Origin: Myxococcales bacterium
Lineage (GTDB): Bacteria; Myxococcota_A; Polyangia; Polyangiales; Ga0077539
Assembly: GCA_016792845.1 (NCBI GenBank)
Contig: JAEUKH010000020.1
Span: forward strand, 1 to 64,000
Length of the DNA stretch: 64,000 nt
Direction: 5' to 3'
Shown piece after piece: positions 16,387 through 24,881 of the stretch (position 1 is its first letter; the number at the start of each line of letters is the position of its first letter). The notes beneath the pieces were generated by a model. The model had not been told where the DNA came from. It saw only the letters and a list, made by a program, of their open reading frames with translations, and did not search any database. The translations under genes and the position numbers were made by a program.

Positions 16387-19311
16387 ATGGCAGACGAGCT
16401 TCGTTTCGACGGCAAGGTGGCACTCATCACAGGCGCGGGCAACGGCCTCGGGCGCGCGCACGCGCTGCTCTTGGCCTCGCGGGGCGCCAAGGTGGTGGTG
16501 AACGACCTCGGCGGCACCCACACCGGGGCGGGGCGAGGCAGCGCCGCGGCCGACAAGGTGGTCGACGAGATCCGCGCGGCGGGCGGCGAGGCGGTGGCCA
16601 ACTACGACTCGGTCGAAGACGGCGACAAGATCGTGAAGACGGCCCTCGACGCCTTCGGTCGCATCGACATCGTGATCAACAACGCGGGCATCTTGCGCGA
16701 CGTCTCGTACGCCAAGATGAGCGCCGAAGACTGGGATCTGGTGTACCGCGTCCATGTGCTCGGGGCGCACCGGGTGACCGCCGCGGCGTGGCCGCATTTG
16801 CGCGACCAGAAGTACGGCCGGGTGATCTTCACGGCGAGCGCGGCGGGCATCTACGGCAACTTCGGTCAGGCCAATTACGCCATGGCCAAGCTCGGCCTCG
16901 TGGGTCTCGCCAACACGCTGGCCATCGAGGGGCGCAAGAACAACGTGCTCGTCAACACCATCGCGCCCATCGCGGGCTCGCGCATGACCGAGACGGTGTT
17001 GCCGGCCGAGCTCCTCGCGGCGCTCAAGCCCGAGCTCGTGTCGCCCTTGGTGGCCTTGCTCTGCCATGAGGGCTCGCAAGAGACCGGCGGGCTCTTCGAG
17101 GTCGGCGGGGGCTTCTTCTCGAAGCTCCGATGGGAGCGCAGCGAGGGCACGACCTTTCGCCTCGGACGCAAGGTCAGCCTCGAAGACCTCTCGGCGCGTT
17201 GGGCTCAGGTGACCGATTTCGGCAAGAGCACGCACCCGGATAACATCACCGCGTCGATGGGCCCGATCATGGGCAACGTCGAGGCGGGGCCCACCCGCGG
17301 CGCCAATCAGTTCATCGACGTCGACGCGGCCCTCGGCTTCGCGTTGCCTGAGATGATCCATCGGTACACCGAGCGTGACGTGTCGCTCTACGCCCTCGGC
17401 GTGGGGGCGGGGCGCGACCCCCTCGACGCCAACGAGCTCGCCCTCGTCTACGAGATGAACGGCGCGGGTTTTCGCCCGCTCCCCACGATGATCGCCGCCA
17501 TCACCGTGCAACAGGTGATCAAGCTCGCCATGGAGGGCAAGCAGGCCCCGGGGCTGAACTACGGCCTCGACCGCGTGCTTCACGGAGAGCAGTACACCGA
17601 GCTCCTTCGCCCGCTTCCGCCCGCGGCGAAGCTCACGCACAAGGGCACCATCAAGGCCATCTACGACAAGGGCAAAGGGGCCGTGGTGGTGACCGAGGTG
17701 CGCTCGTACGAAGAGGACGGCGAGCTCCTGGCCATCAACGAGCTGTCGACCTTCGTGCGCGGCGCCGGCGGCTTCGGCGGCGAGCGCGGGCCCTCGAACG
17801 AAATCACCCCGCCAGACCGCGCGCCCGACGCCGTCATCGAAGAGAAGACCAGCGAAGATCAGGCCCTTCTCTACCGCCTCTCGGGCGACGTGAACCCGCT
17901 CCACGCCGACCCTGGGTTTGCGCAGAATTTTGGCTTCGCGCGGCCCATCTTGCACGGCCTCTGCACCTTCGGCTTCGCGGCCCGGCACGTCATCAAGGCC
18001 TTCGCCGACAACAACCCCGACCGCTTCAAGAGCATCCGCGCGCGCTTCGTCGAGCCGGTGGTGCCGGGCGAGACCCTGGTGACCGAGATGTGGCGCGTCG
18101 AGGCTGGGCAGATCGTCTTCCGTTCGCGGGTCAAGGAGCGCGACAAGGTCGTCCTCGCGAGCGCCGCGGTGAGCCTTTATGACGTCGTGCCGACCAAGGC
18201 CCCGAAGGCGCGCCCGGCCGCGGCTGCGACGGCGCCATCGTCGGCTCCGTCGAGCGCGTCGGTGTTCTCTGCGATCGGTCAGTACCTCGCGAAGAACCCC
18301 GAGGTGGGCGCGAAGGTGGGCGTGGTGTACCTCTTCAAGCTGAGCGACCCAGCGAGCGCGTTTACCCTCGATTTGAAGCGTAACGTCGTCGAGCCCGGCG
18401 AGACCGCGAAGCCAGGCTGCACCCTCGAACTCAGCGACTCAGACTTCCTCGCGATGGTTGGCGGAAGGGCCAACCCGATGAAGCTCTTTACCAGCGGCAA
18501 GCTCAAGATCAGCGGCGACGTCATGGCCTCGCAGAAGCTCGACTTCTTGCAGAAGATTGACAAGGCCGCCCTCGCGAGCGCCACCGCCGCGCCCGCTGCC
18601 GCGCCGTCGCAGACCGGGCCAGACAGCGCGTCGGTGTTCTCTGCGATCGGTCAGTACCTCGCGAAGAACCCCGAGGTGGGCGCGAAGGTGGGCGTGGTGT
18701 ACCTCTTCAAGCTGAGCGACCCGTCGAGCGCGTTTACCCTCGATTTGAAGCGTAACGTCGTCGAGCCCGGCGAGACCGCGAAGCCCGGATGCACCCTCGA
18801 ACTGAGCGACGCAGACTTCCTCGCGATGGTGGGCGGAAAGGCCAACCCGATGAAGCTCTTCACGAGCGGCAAGCTCAAGATCAGCGGCGACGTCATGGCC
18901 TCGCAGAAGCTCGACTTCTTGCAGAAGATCGACAAGGCCGCCCTCGCGAGCGCCACCGCCGCGCCCGCCGCGCCGACAGCCCCCAAGGCGAGCCCGACGG
19001 CCCACGAGGCGAAGGCGCCGGCGCGGGTCGCGCAGATCAAGGCGAGGCTCCTCGGAGACCCGCAGTTGGGCGAGGCCTTCGCCGCGGGGGTGGTGTTTCA
19101 GATCACCGACCCGGCGATGACCTTTAGCCTCGTGGGGCGCGAGCTCTCTGAGGGCAAAGCGCCGGGCGCCGCCGCGGTGCTCACGCTGCGAGACGAGAGC
19201 TTCGACGCGCTCCTCGGGGGGCGCCAGAGCGCCAAAGAACTCTACCAACACGGGCTCTTGCGGGTCGACGGCGATGTGCGGCTCGCGCACAAGCTCGCGT
19301 CGCTGGTCTGA
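16387..19311 (+). CDS. Multifunctional 3-hydroxyacyl-CoA dehydrogenase / enoyl-CoA hydratase-2 with three SCP2 domains
   Basis: Protein of 974 residues laid out like peroxisomal multifunctional enzyme type 2. The SDR dehydrogenase (1-300) has TGAGNGLG for NAD and the catalytic YAMAKLG after SAAGIYG. A hydratase-2/MaoC part (about 310-600) carries LSGDVNPLHADPGFA and PILHGLCTFG, the hot-dog active-site motif. Then come two nearly identical SCP2-like sterol-carrier domains (about 625-745 and 748-865) and a diverged third (about 875-974). It probably oxidises acyl-CoA or sterol side chains, with SCP2 delivering lipid. ATG 16387 is preferred; ATG 16339 lies inside the operator palindrome. The thiolase gene follows 47 bp downstream. 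Confidence 0.9.
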   Translation: MADELRFDGKVALITGAGNGLGRAHALLLASRGAKVVVNDLGGTHTGAGRGSAAADKVVDEIRAAGGEAVANYDSVEDGDKIVKTALDAFGRIDIVINNAGILRDVSYAKMSAEDWDLVYRVHVLGAHRVTAAAWPHLRDQKYGRVIFTASAAGIYGNFGQANYAMAKLGLVGLANTLAIEGRKNNVLVNTIAPIAGSRMTETVLPAELLAALKPELVSPLVALLCHEGSQETGGLFEVGGGFFSKLRWERSEGTTFRLGRKVSLEDLSARWAQVTDFGKSTHPDNITASMGPIMGNVEAGPTRGANQFIDVDAALGFALPEMIHRYTERDVSLYALGVGAGRDPLDANELALVYEMNGAGFRPLPTMIAAITVQQVIKLAMEGKQAPGLNYGLDRVLHGEQYTELLRPLPPAAKLTHKGTIKAIYDKGKGAVVVTEVRSYEEDGELLAINELSTFVRGAGGFGGERGPSNEITPPDRAPDAVIEEKTSEDQALLYRLSGDVNPLHADPGFAQNFGFARPILHGLCTFGFAARHVIKAFADNNPDRFKSIRARFVEPVVPGETLVTEMWRVEAGQIVFRSRVKERDKVVLASAAVSLYDVVPTKAPKARPAAAATAPSSAPSSASVFSAIGQYLAKNPEVGAKVGVVYLFKLSDPASAFTLDLKRNVVEPGETAKPGCTLELSDSDFLAMVGGRANPMKLFTSGKLKISGDVMASQKLDFLQKIDKAALASATAAPAAAPSQTGPDSASVFSAIGQYLAKNPEVGAKVGVVYLFKLSDPSSAFTLDLKRNVVEPGETAKPGCTLELSDADFLAMVGGKANPMKLFTSGKLKISGDVMASQKLDFLQKIDKAALASATAAPAAPTAPKASPTAHEAKAPARVAQIKARLLGDPQLGEAFAAGVVFQITDPAMTFSLVGRELSEGKAPGAAAVLTLRDESFDALLGGRQSAKELYQHGLLRVDGDVRLAHKLASLV
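18256..18965 (+). repeat. Intragenic tandem duplication of the SCP2 domain
   Basis: Two copies offset by exactly 372 bp (124 codons) begin at 18256 and 18628 and are almost identical at the DNA level. The copies differ by only a few substitutions, which indicates a recent duplication or gene conversion. Confidence 0.9.
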
Positions 19312-19358
19312 ACGCCCTTCACCACGATTCGCGCGATCAACAGAGGAGAGACAACGCC

Positions 19359-20537
19359 ATGGGACGCAAAGTCAACGTGATCGGAGTCGGGATGGTGAAG
19401 TTCGCCAAACCCGGCGCGAGTGAAGAGTACAACGTCATGGCCTCAAAGGCCGCGCAGGCGGCCCTCGCCGACGCCGGGGTGCCCTTCGAGGCCGTCGAGC
19501 AAGCCTATGCGGGCTATGTGTTCGGTGACTCGACCTGCGGGCAGCGGGCCATCTACGAGGTGGGGCTCACGGGCATCCCGGTGTTCAATGTGAACAACAA
19601 CTGCTCGACCGGGTCGACCGCGCTCATGTTGGCCAAACAGGCCATCGAGGGCGGCATCGCCGAGTGCGTCATCGCCGTCGGCTTCGAGCAGATGGAGAAG
19701 GGCGCCCTCGCCGCCAAATGGGACGACCGCACCAACCCCCTCGACCAGCACGTCGGCGTGATGAGCGCCCAACAGGGCGTCAACAGCGCCCCCTTCGCGG
19801 CGCAGATGTTCGGCGGCGCCGGGCGCGAGCACCGTTGGCGCTGGGGCACCAAGAAAGAGACCTTCGCCAAGGTGTCGGTGAAGGCGCGGCAGCACGCGAA
19901 CCGCAACCCCTTCGCGCTCTTTCCCGATGTGCTGAGCCTCGACGAGGTGCTCGCCTCGCCCGAGGTCTTCGACCCGCTCACGCGCTACCAGTGCTGCCCG
20001 CCCACCTGCGGCGCCGCGGCGGCGGTGCTCTGCAGCGACGACTTCGCGCGCAAGCACAACATCGCCAACCCCGTCTACATCGCGGGTCAGGCCATGACCA
20101 CCGACTTTCGCTCGTCGTTCGCCGACTCGATGATCTCGATGGTGGGCTTCGACATGGCCCGCGCCGCCGCTGAGAAGGTCTACCAGCAGGCCGGCCTCGG
20201 CCCCCGCGACGTGCAGGTGATCGAGCTCCACGACTGCTTCACCGCGAACGAGGTGCTCACCTACGAAGCCCTCGGCCTCTGCGCCGAAGGCGAAGCCGAG
20301 AAGCTCATCGAAGCGGGCGACAACACCTACGGCGGGCGCTGGGTCACCAACCCCTCAGGCGGCCTCCTTTCGAAGGGGCACCCCCTCGGCGCCACCGGCC
20401 TCGCGCAATGCACCGAGCTGGTCTGGCAGCTCCGCGGGCAAGCCGAACGCCGCCAGGTCGAGGGCGCCCGCGCGGCCCTCCAGCACAACCTCGGCCTCGG
20501 CGGGGCCTGCGTGGTGACCCTGTACCGACGCGACTGA
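19359..20537 (+). CDS. SCPx-type thiolase / lipid-transfer acetyl-CoA acetyltransferase
   Basis: Thiolase of 392 residues. The nucleophilic Cys lies in FNVNNNCSTGSTALM, the acid/base region in VIELHDCFTANEVLTYEALG, and the C-terminal GHPLGATGLAQ and NLGLGGACVVTLY complete the active site. HDCF rather than the classic NEAF places it with the SCP-x/sterol thiolases. GAGGAG precedes ATG 19359. With the preceding SDR-hydratase-SCP2 protein it provides the last steps of a beta-oxidation cycle, thiolytically cleaving the 3-ketoacyl-CoA. Confidence 0.9.
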   Translation: MGRKVNVIGVGMVKFAKPGASEEYNVMASKAAQAALADAGVPFEAVEQAYAGYVFGDSTCGQRAIYEVGLTGIPVFNVNNNCSTGSTALMLAKQAIEGGIAECVIAVGFEQMEKGALAAKWDDRTNPLDQHVGVMSAQQGVNSAPFAAQMFGGAGREHRWRWGTKKETFAKVSVKARQHANRNPFALFPDVLSLDEVLASPEVFDPLTRYQCCPPTCGAAAAVLCSDDFARKHNIANPVYIAGQAMTTDFRSSFADSMISMVGFDMARAAAEKVYQQAGLGPRDVQVIELHDCFTANEVLTYEALGLCAEGEAEKLIEAGDNTYGGRWVTNPSGGLLSKGHPLGATGLAQCTELVWQLRGQAERRQVEGARAALQHNLGLGGACVVTLYRRD

Positions 20538-20561
20538 ATCGTGGGATGGTGCGCTGTCTCC

Positions 20562-21281
20562 ATGGCGCGCCGTCTCAGCATCGCTCTCTGCCTCGGGCTC
20601 TGCCTCGGCGGCTGCACCGCGCCCTCGATCTACCTCGTCGCCGACGCCGCGACCGACCTCGCCCCCGACCTCGCCCCCGACCTCGGCCCCAGCGACGGCG
20701 CCGCAGACGACGCGCCCGACCATGTTGACAGTGTGAACATCGACGACGACGCGCGGTCCGTCGACGTGTCAGACGCGGGCCCCTCGGAGCCCGGATGTCG
20801 CCCCGGGTGCCGCGCCGATCAGCGCTGCGTCGACGGCGGCTGCGAGTGCCCCGAGGGCGCGTCGCTGTGCGGGGGCCTGTGCCGTGACCTCAGCACCGAC
20901 GTCTTTCACTGCGGCGCGTGCGACGTGGGCTGTCGCGCGGCGAGCAACGCGGCGCCGGCGTGTGTGCGCGGGGCCTGCGCGCTGCGGTGCCTTGAGGGCT
21001 TCGGCAATTGCGATACGGGCGTCGGCAACGGGTGCGAGCGCGACCTGTCGAACAGCCACGAGCACTGCGGCGCGTGCGGGGTGGCGTGCGCGGCGACGCA
21101 GCAGTGTGTGGGCGGCCGCTGCGTGGCGTGCGGTCCGTCGGCCCACTGGCAGTGGTGCGGCAGCGGGTGCGTGAACGTCGACCCCGGCCTGGCGAGCGGC
21201 GACCCGCAGAACTGCGGGCGCTGCGGGGCGGTGTGCCAGCGCTTCTGTTGCCGCGGGAGCTGTCAGCCAGTCTGCATCTAG
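20562..21281 (+). CDS. Cys-rich repeat lipoprotein
   Basis: Exported lipoprotein of 239 residues with lipobox LCLGGC at about residue 17-22. An Asp/Ala/Pro-rich spacer (to about 72) is followed by some 28 cysteines in units of the type NCGRCGAVC and HCGACGVAC, akin to the repeats of the protein at 36396-39764. One 19-bp palindrome copy (20722-20740) sits in frame in the spacer and encodes VDSVNI. The ligand or partner is unknown; a cell-surface role is inferred. ATG 20562 is chosen from the signal peptide; GTG at 20541 is an alternative. Confidence 0.75.
   Translation: MARRLSIALCLGLCLGGCTAPSIYLVADAATDLAPDLAPDLGPSDGAADDAPDHVDSVNIDDDARSVDVSDAGPSEPGCRPGCRADQRCVDGGCECPEGASLCGGLCRDLSTDVFHCGACDVGCRAASNAAPACVRGACALRCLEGFGNCDTGVGNGCERDLSNSHEHCGACGVACAATQQCVGGRCVACGPSAHWQWCGSGCVNVDPGLASGDPQNCGRCGAVCQRFCCRGSCQPVCI
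20722..20740. repeat. Interspersed 19-bp palindrome, in lipoprotein spacer
   Basis: ATGTTGACAGTGTGAACAT fits the family pattern ATGTTSACANTGTSAACAT with one dyad axis at the central G. Confidence 0.75.
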
Positions 21282-21351
21282 GCTGTGCAAGGTGCGGCGC
21301 CGCGGCGCGGTCTTGACCGAGGGCCTTTGGGGCGGGCAAGAATCGCGGGTG

Positions 21352-22482
21352 ATGGGCGTGATGCGGGCGAGGGTGATGGCGCGCCGAGGCGCGGGTGTTC
21401 GGCGCGTTCTGTCGGCGCTCGCAGGTCTGGCGATGCTCGGGGTCGCGGGCGCGGCCTCGGCCCAGCCGGCGCCCGGGGCGGCGCTGCGGGTGGTGGTCGC
21501 GGGCAGCGAGCCCTTCGTGGTCGCGCGCGAGGGCTACCACGAGGGCCTCTCGGTCGAGGTGTGGGATGCCATCGCCCAAGGCGCCGGGCTCGCCTACGCG
21601 CTCCGCCCCGTGCCCTCGGTGAGCGCCGGGCTCGACGCGGTAGCCTCTGGGCAGGCCGACGTCTTGGTGGGCCCCGTGAGCATCACCGCCGAGCGCGCCG
21701 AGCGGGTGCGCTTCACCCAGCCCTACCATCAGTCGAGCCTGGCGATCTTGACCCGCGCCGAGGCGCCCTCGCACCTTCGACGTGTCGCGCCCCTGGTCTC
21801 GCGTCGCCTCTTCGCGGGCATCGGCGTGCTCCTGGCGGTGCTCTCTCTTGTGGGCACGCTGATGTGGCTCGCCGAACGGAAGAAGAACCCCGAGCAGTTT
21901 CCTCCCGGGGTGATCGGCGGGGTCGGCAACGGCGTGTGGTTCGCGCTGGTGACCATGAGCACCGTCGGGTACGGCGACCGCTTCCCGAAGACTTCGCTCG
22001 GCCGCGTGGTCGCCGGCGTGTGGATGGTGCTCGCGCTCCTCACCGCGTCGTCGCTCACCGCGGGCATCGCCAGCGCCCTCACGGTGGCCCAACTCACCCT
22101 CGGCGCCATCGAGAACGCCGAGCAGCTCGCCGGGCGCAACGTCGCCGTGGTGTCGGGCACTCCCGCTTTGCGCTTCGCCCACCGCCATCGGGCCAAGGTG
22201 CGCGAAGTGGCGACCCTCGCAGCCCTCGTCGACGCCCTGCAATCGCGCCGCGTCGACGCCGCGGTCTTCGATCGCCCGCAGCTCGAGTTCTACCTCCAGC
22301 GCCACCCCGACGCCGGGCTCACGCTCTCGCACGCCCGCTACATGCCCCAGGGCTACGGCTTCGCCCTCGCGCCCGACTCGCCCCTGCTGCACCCGCTGAA
22401 CCTCAGCCTGCTCCGGGCCCAAGAGAGCGGCCTCGTGTCGCGGGTCACCGCCGAGTGGCTCGGCGTCAGTCACGATGAGTGA
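21352..22482 (+). CDS. GluR0-like ligand-gated potassium channel
   Basis: Protein of about 376 residues with bacterial ionotropic glutamate-receptor layout. After a signal peptide (RRVLSALAGLAMLGVAGAASA) comes periplasmic-binding lobe S1 with the ERAERVRFTQPYHQSSL segment. The first helix is LFAGIGVLLAVLSLVGTLMWL, the pore loop GNGVWFALVTMSTVGYGDRFP carries the potassium selectivity filter TVGYGD, and the second helix is VVAGVWMVLALLTASSLTAGI. Lobe S2 follows (AGRNVAVVSGTPALRF to VDAAVFDRPQLEFYL). It should gate a cation, probably potassium, conductance on binding an amino acid. ATG codons at 21352, 21361 and 21376 are all possible starts. Confidence 0.85.
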   Translation: MGVMRARVMARRGAGVRRVLSALAGLAMLGVAGAASAQPAPGAALRVVVAGSEPFVVAREGYHEGLSVEVWDAIAQGAGLAYALRPVPSVSAGLDAVASGQADVLVGPVSITAERAERVRFTQPYHQSSLAILTRAEAPSHLRRVAPLVSRRLFAGIGVLLAVLSLVGTLMWLAERKKNPEQFPPGVIGGVGNGVWFALVTMSTVGYGDRFPKTSLGRVVAGVWMVLALLTASSLTAGIASALTVAQLTLGAIENAEQLAGRNVAVVSGTPALRFAHRHRAKVREVATLAALVDALQSRRVDAAVFDRPQLEFYLQRHPDAGLTLSHARYMPQGYGFALAPDSPLLHPLNLSLLRAQESGLVSRVTAEWLGVSHDE

Positions 22483-22569
22483 TGTTCACACTGTCTACAT
22501 CGAATGTGTGCAGTGTGAACATGGGCGTGGCTATCGCCGTGCGAGGTGGTTGACGTCGTGGCAGGCGGC
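22482..22569. repeat. 88-bp direct repeat, left copy, with 12-bp-arm hairpin
   Basis: Differs from 24794-24881 at two positions only. Its first 41 bp form an inverted repeat with arms ATGTTCACACTG and CAGTGTGAACAT and a 17-nt loop, made of two overlapping members of the 19-bp palindrome family. The right part equals the last 12 codons of the lipoprotein gene at 24843-25553, here without that gene. It begins at the last base of the GluR0-like stop codon. Confidence 0.85.
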
Positions 22570-22730
22570 ACTCGATGCGCACGACCACGACGCAAGAGAT
22601 GCGGGTGGACACACCTCGGTTCCGGTCGGGGGCGGCGCGGCTGTTCCGTGCGGGTGATGGTACCCGGCGCGTGGTGGCGCGGCGCGGTATCGCAAGCTTG
22701 GGTTAGCAGAGCCGAACCGGCACTGCCCGC

Positions 22731-23013
22731 TCCGAGGCCAAGCGTGATGCATTGCTGGCATCACACGGCCTGCGGCGAAGCATGAGCCGACACTGGAACT
22801 GCTAGGGAATCGCCGTGGCCGAGAGCTTCTTCGCATCGCTCAAGACCGAGCATGGCGCCGACGAGGGCGAGCCCCACTCGCGAAGCGGCTTGGGTTGCGA
22901 GCGACGAGTCCATTGACGGCTTCGACATCCTCACCAGTAGGCGCTCCGACGCCGGGTTCCTCAGTCCGATTGAGTTCGAATTGATGCGACAAGCCGTGCG
23001 GTACGCAGCATGA
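22731..23013 (+). pseudogene. IS3-family transposase (OrfB) C-terminal remnant
   Basis: One frame from 22734 reads EAKRDALLASHGLRRSMSRHW, a stop, then VAESFFASLKTEHG, the conserved segment around the catalytic DDE region of IS3 OrfB (usually SMSRRGNC, DNAVAESFF, LKTE). After a frameshift another frame reads FDILTSRRSDAGFLSPIEFE to a stop at 23013, the usual C-terminal LSP-EFE motif. It has at least one in-frame stop, one frameshift and no N-terminal half. No terminal inverted repeats were found. Confidence 0.85.
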
Positions 23014-23083
23014 TCTGAAGTGTCTGCCGATGCGGGGTAACCTCGGAAGGACTCGGATCACAGGAGAATCCTGGGAGAATTCA

Positions 23084-24676
23084 ATGAAGCAGAAACAACG
23101 GAATCGGCTCAGACTGATGCTGCGACGACAAATCTTCGCTCTCCTGCTCGGCGCTGCCGTGACCCCGGCGGTTGGGGCCCAACCTGCTCCCTGTGCGCCG
23201 CGCCTCTTCTCCGACGCAGAGGTGTTGACAGCCGTATCGTTCTCGGAGACTCCGGCATCAGCGATCTGGTGTGGCAACCAGTATCGGCGAGATGACCGGG
23301 TGAGCGAGTCGGGCCGTCGTGTCGCCCCAGACCTCACTGGCCCCTGCGTCTCGGTGGCACGCTCCTCCAACGGTGTGCCAGTTGGAGCGGTGGAGCGCGC
23401 GGAGGTTCGAGGTTGGCTGCGCAGCGAGCCTTCGGCGAACGATCTCGATGGGGAGGCCCACTTCTACGTCGAGCCTGACTACGGCTGGTCGACGGATGCC
23501 GCGACGACGCCGCTCAACACACCCGAGGCGATCGCCACGCGGCTCACTGCGATGGGCGAGAACGGGTTGATCAAGGTCGAGGTCAACCACTGGGAGGCCG
23601 GTCGTGTCTGCGGCGTGCAGCGCAACCCTTTCGACCTTCTCGGCGGAGAGCACCGGCTGGAAGTCGCGTGGCTCAATTTCCTTCGTCGCGGTCGCTACTG
23701 CTCGACCTACCGCGACCGGCGCCCGGCAGATTGGTGCCTGCCCATGCCCTTCGCGCAGGGCAGGGGCGCCCCGTTGTTTGCGCCGTACGATTGGAGCAAT
23801 CCGCCTCATGCGTCGACGGTGGGTGGAGGCGCACTGCACGTGAACGACTATGTGCGGCTTGTGGGGACGCTGTGGGAAGACGGCGCTCACGGCTACGGAG
23901 GTTGCTGGACGCTGGGCAACAGTCGAACCTCTCAGAGGGGCTGGTTAGAGATGCACCCGGTTGACTTCTTCGCTCGTATTCCAGCACCACGGACTTCTGC
24001 GGGGCACGAGCGCACGGGGTCGGGCATCACTTGGCAGGGGGCGTGCGTTGGGGGCGACATTCGATCACAAACTGCGGAACTGGACTTCATCGCTCGTCCA
24101 CCGCACCCACGGCCGGGGCCCAACTGGACGCTGCGCTATCAGGAACTCATCAACGCCGACTTCACCAACTTCCAGAGCATCGACGCGGCTTACGCGACGG
24201 AGGCGGCGCGCGCGACGATAGAAGACGACGCCGTTCATGTTCGCCTTCGTGTGCGGAGCGGCGCGGTGTGGGGTGGCCGTGGGCTGTATCGCGCGGGGTG
24301 GAGGGTGTGGTGGGAGCAGGGGCCCTGCACCGCGTGCTCCGGCGCGGAGCGATGCTTCGGCGGGCAGTGCTGTCGCGCGTCCTGCGATGAGAGCTGTGGG
24401 GCGGCAGTCACCGCCTGCGCCGCGGGTGAGCGGTGCTTTCAACACGCGTGTTGCCGACCCCGATGCGCCGCACGTTGTGGCGGAGTCGACGATGGCTGCG
24501 GCGGCCGATGCACCGCGCGATGCCCCGCTAGGACCAGTTGCCAGTCGCAGCGCTGCGTGCCCGACGTCCCCTGCCGCTGCGCCAGCGGTCTCCCTCCGCG
24601 CGACGTCACCTGCAACGACGTCCGCTGCGCGAACTTCTGTGCGCGCAACAACCGCGGCGGCCGGGATTGCCTCTGA
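23084..24676 (+). CDS. Secreted protein of unknown function with Cys-rich C-terminus
   Basis: Protein of 530 residues, family not recognised. A signal peptide (LRRQIFALLLGAAVTPAVGA) leads to a 380-residue globular part rich in Trp and Tyr, including HFYVEPDYGWS, VEVNHWEAGRVCG and HGYGGCWTLGNSR. The last 120 residues are Cys-rich (CSGAERCFGGQCCRASC and similar). ATG 23084 follows GGGAG at good spacing. Base composition looks less GC-rich than the neighbours, and the gene lies between the two 88-bp repeats next to a transposase remnant, so it may have been acquired. It is probably extracellular. Confidence 0.7.
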   Translation: MKQKQRNRLRLMLRRQIFALLLGAAVTPAVGAQPAPCAPRLFSDAEVLTAVSFSETPASAIWCGNQYRRDDRVSESGRRVAPDLTGPCVSVARSSNGVPVGAVERAEVRGWLRSEPSANDLDGEAHFYVEPDYGWSTDAATTPLNTPEAIATRLTAMGENGLIKVEVNHWEAGRVCGVQRNPFDLLGGEHRLEVAWLNFLRRGRYCSTYRDRRPADWCLPMPFAQGRGAPLFAPYDWSNPPHASTVGGGALHVNDYVRLVGTLWEDGAHGYGGCWTLGNSRTSQRGWLEMHPVDFFARIPAPRTSAGHERTGSGITWQGACVGGDIRSQTAELDFIARPPHPRPGPNWTLRYQELINADFTNFQSIDAAYATEAARATIEDDAVHVRLRVRSGAVWGGRGLYRAGWRVWWEQGPCTACSGAERCFGGQCCRASCDESCGAAVTACAAGERCFQHACCRPRCAARCGGVDDGCGGRCTARCPARTSCQSQRCVPDVPCRCASGLPPRDVTCNDVRCANFCARNNRGGRDCL

Positions 24677-24760
24677 CACCCGCCGAGCCGGCGCTCCCGG
24701 CGCTGCGCGACGCGCAACACTGTCGACGAAATCGGGGCCTCAGTCACGCCGCACCGCACC

Positions 24761-24792
24761 CCGGCGCATCCATGTCAGATGGATCGCGCCGG
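24761..24792. terminator. Hairpin downstream of the secreted-protein gene
   Basis: CCGGCGCATCCAT pairs with ATGGATCGCGCCGG through a 5-nt loop, with a single bulged G. There is no T-tract, so it is a possible rather than typical intrinsic terminator. It abuts the right 88-bp repeat. Confidence 0.35.
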
Positions 24793-24793
24793 A

Positions 24794-24881
24794 ATGTTCA
24801 CACTGTCTACATCGAATGTGTGCAGTGTGAACATGGGCGCGGCTATCGCCGTGCGAGGTGGTTGACGTCGCGGCAGGCGGC
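24794..24881. repeat. 88-bp direct repeat, right copy, with 12-bp-arm hairpin
   Basis: Partner of 22482-22569, with the same 41-bp inverted-repeat head. Here the tail is the genuine 3' end of the minus-strand lipoprotein gene, so this copy is likely to be the parent. Confidence 0.85.

Noticed and set aside
16366..17988. 540-residue antisense frame opposite the SDR-SCP2 gene
   Set aside because: Same composition artefact; the sense strand has all catalytic motifs.
22475..22657. 60-residue frame starting MSDVHTVYIEC
   Set aside because: It is the reading of the left 88-bp repeat and neighbouring debris. The second repeat gives the same peptide within unrelated sequence, so it is not a gene.
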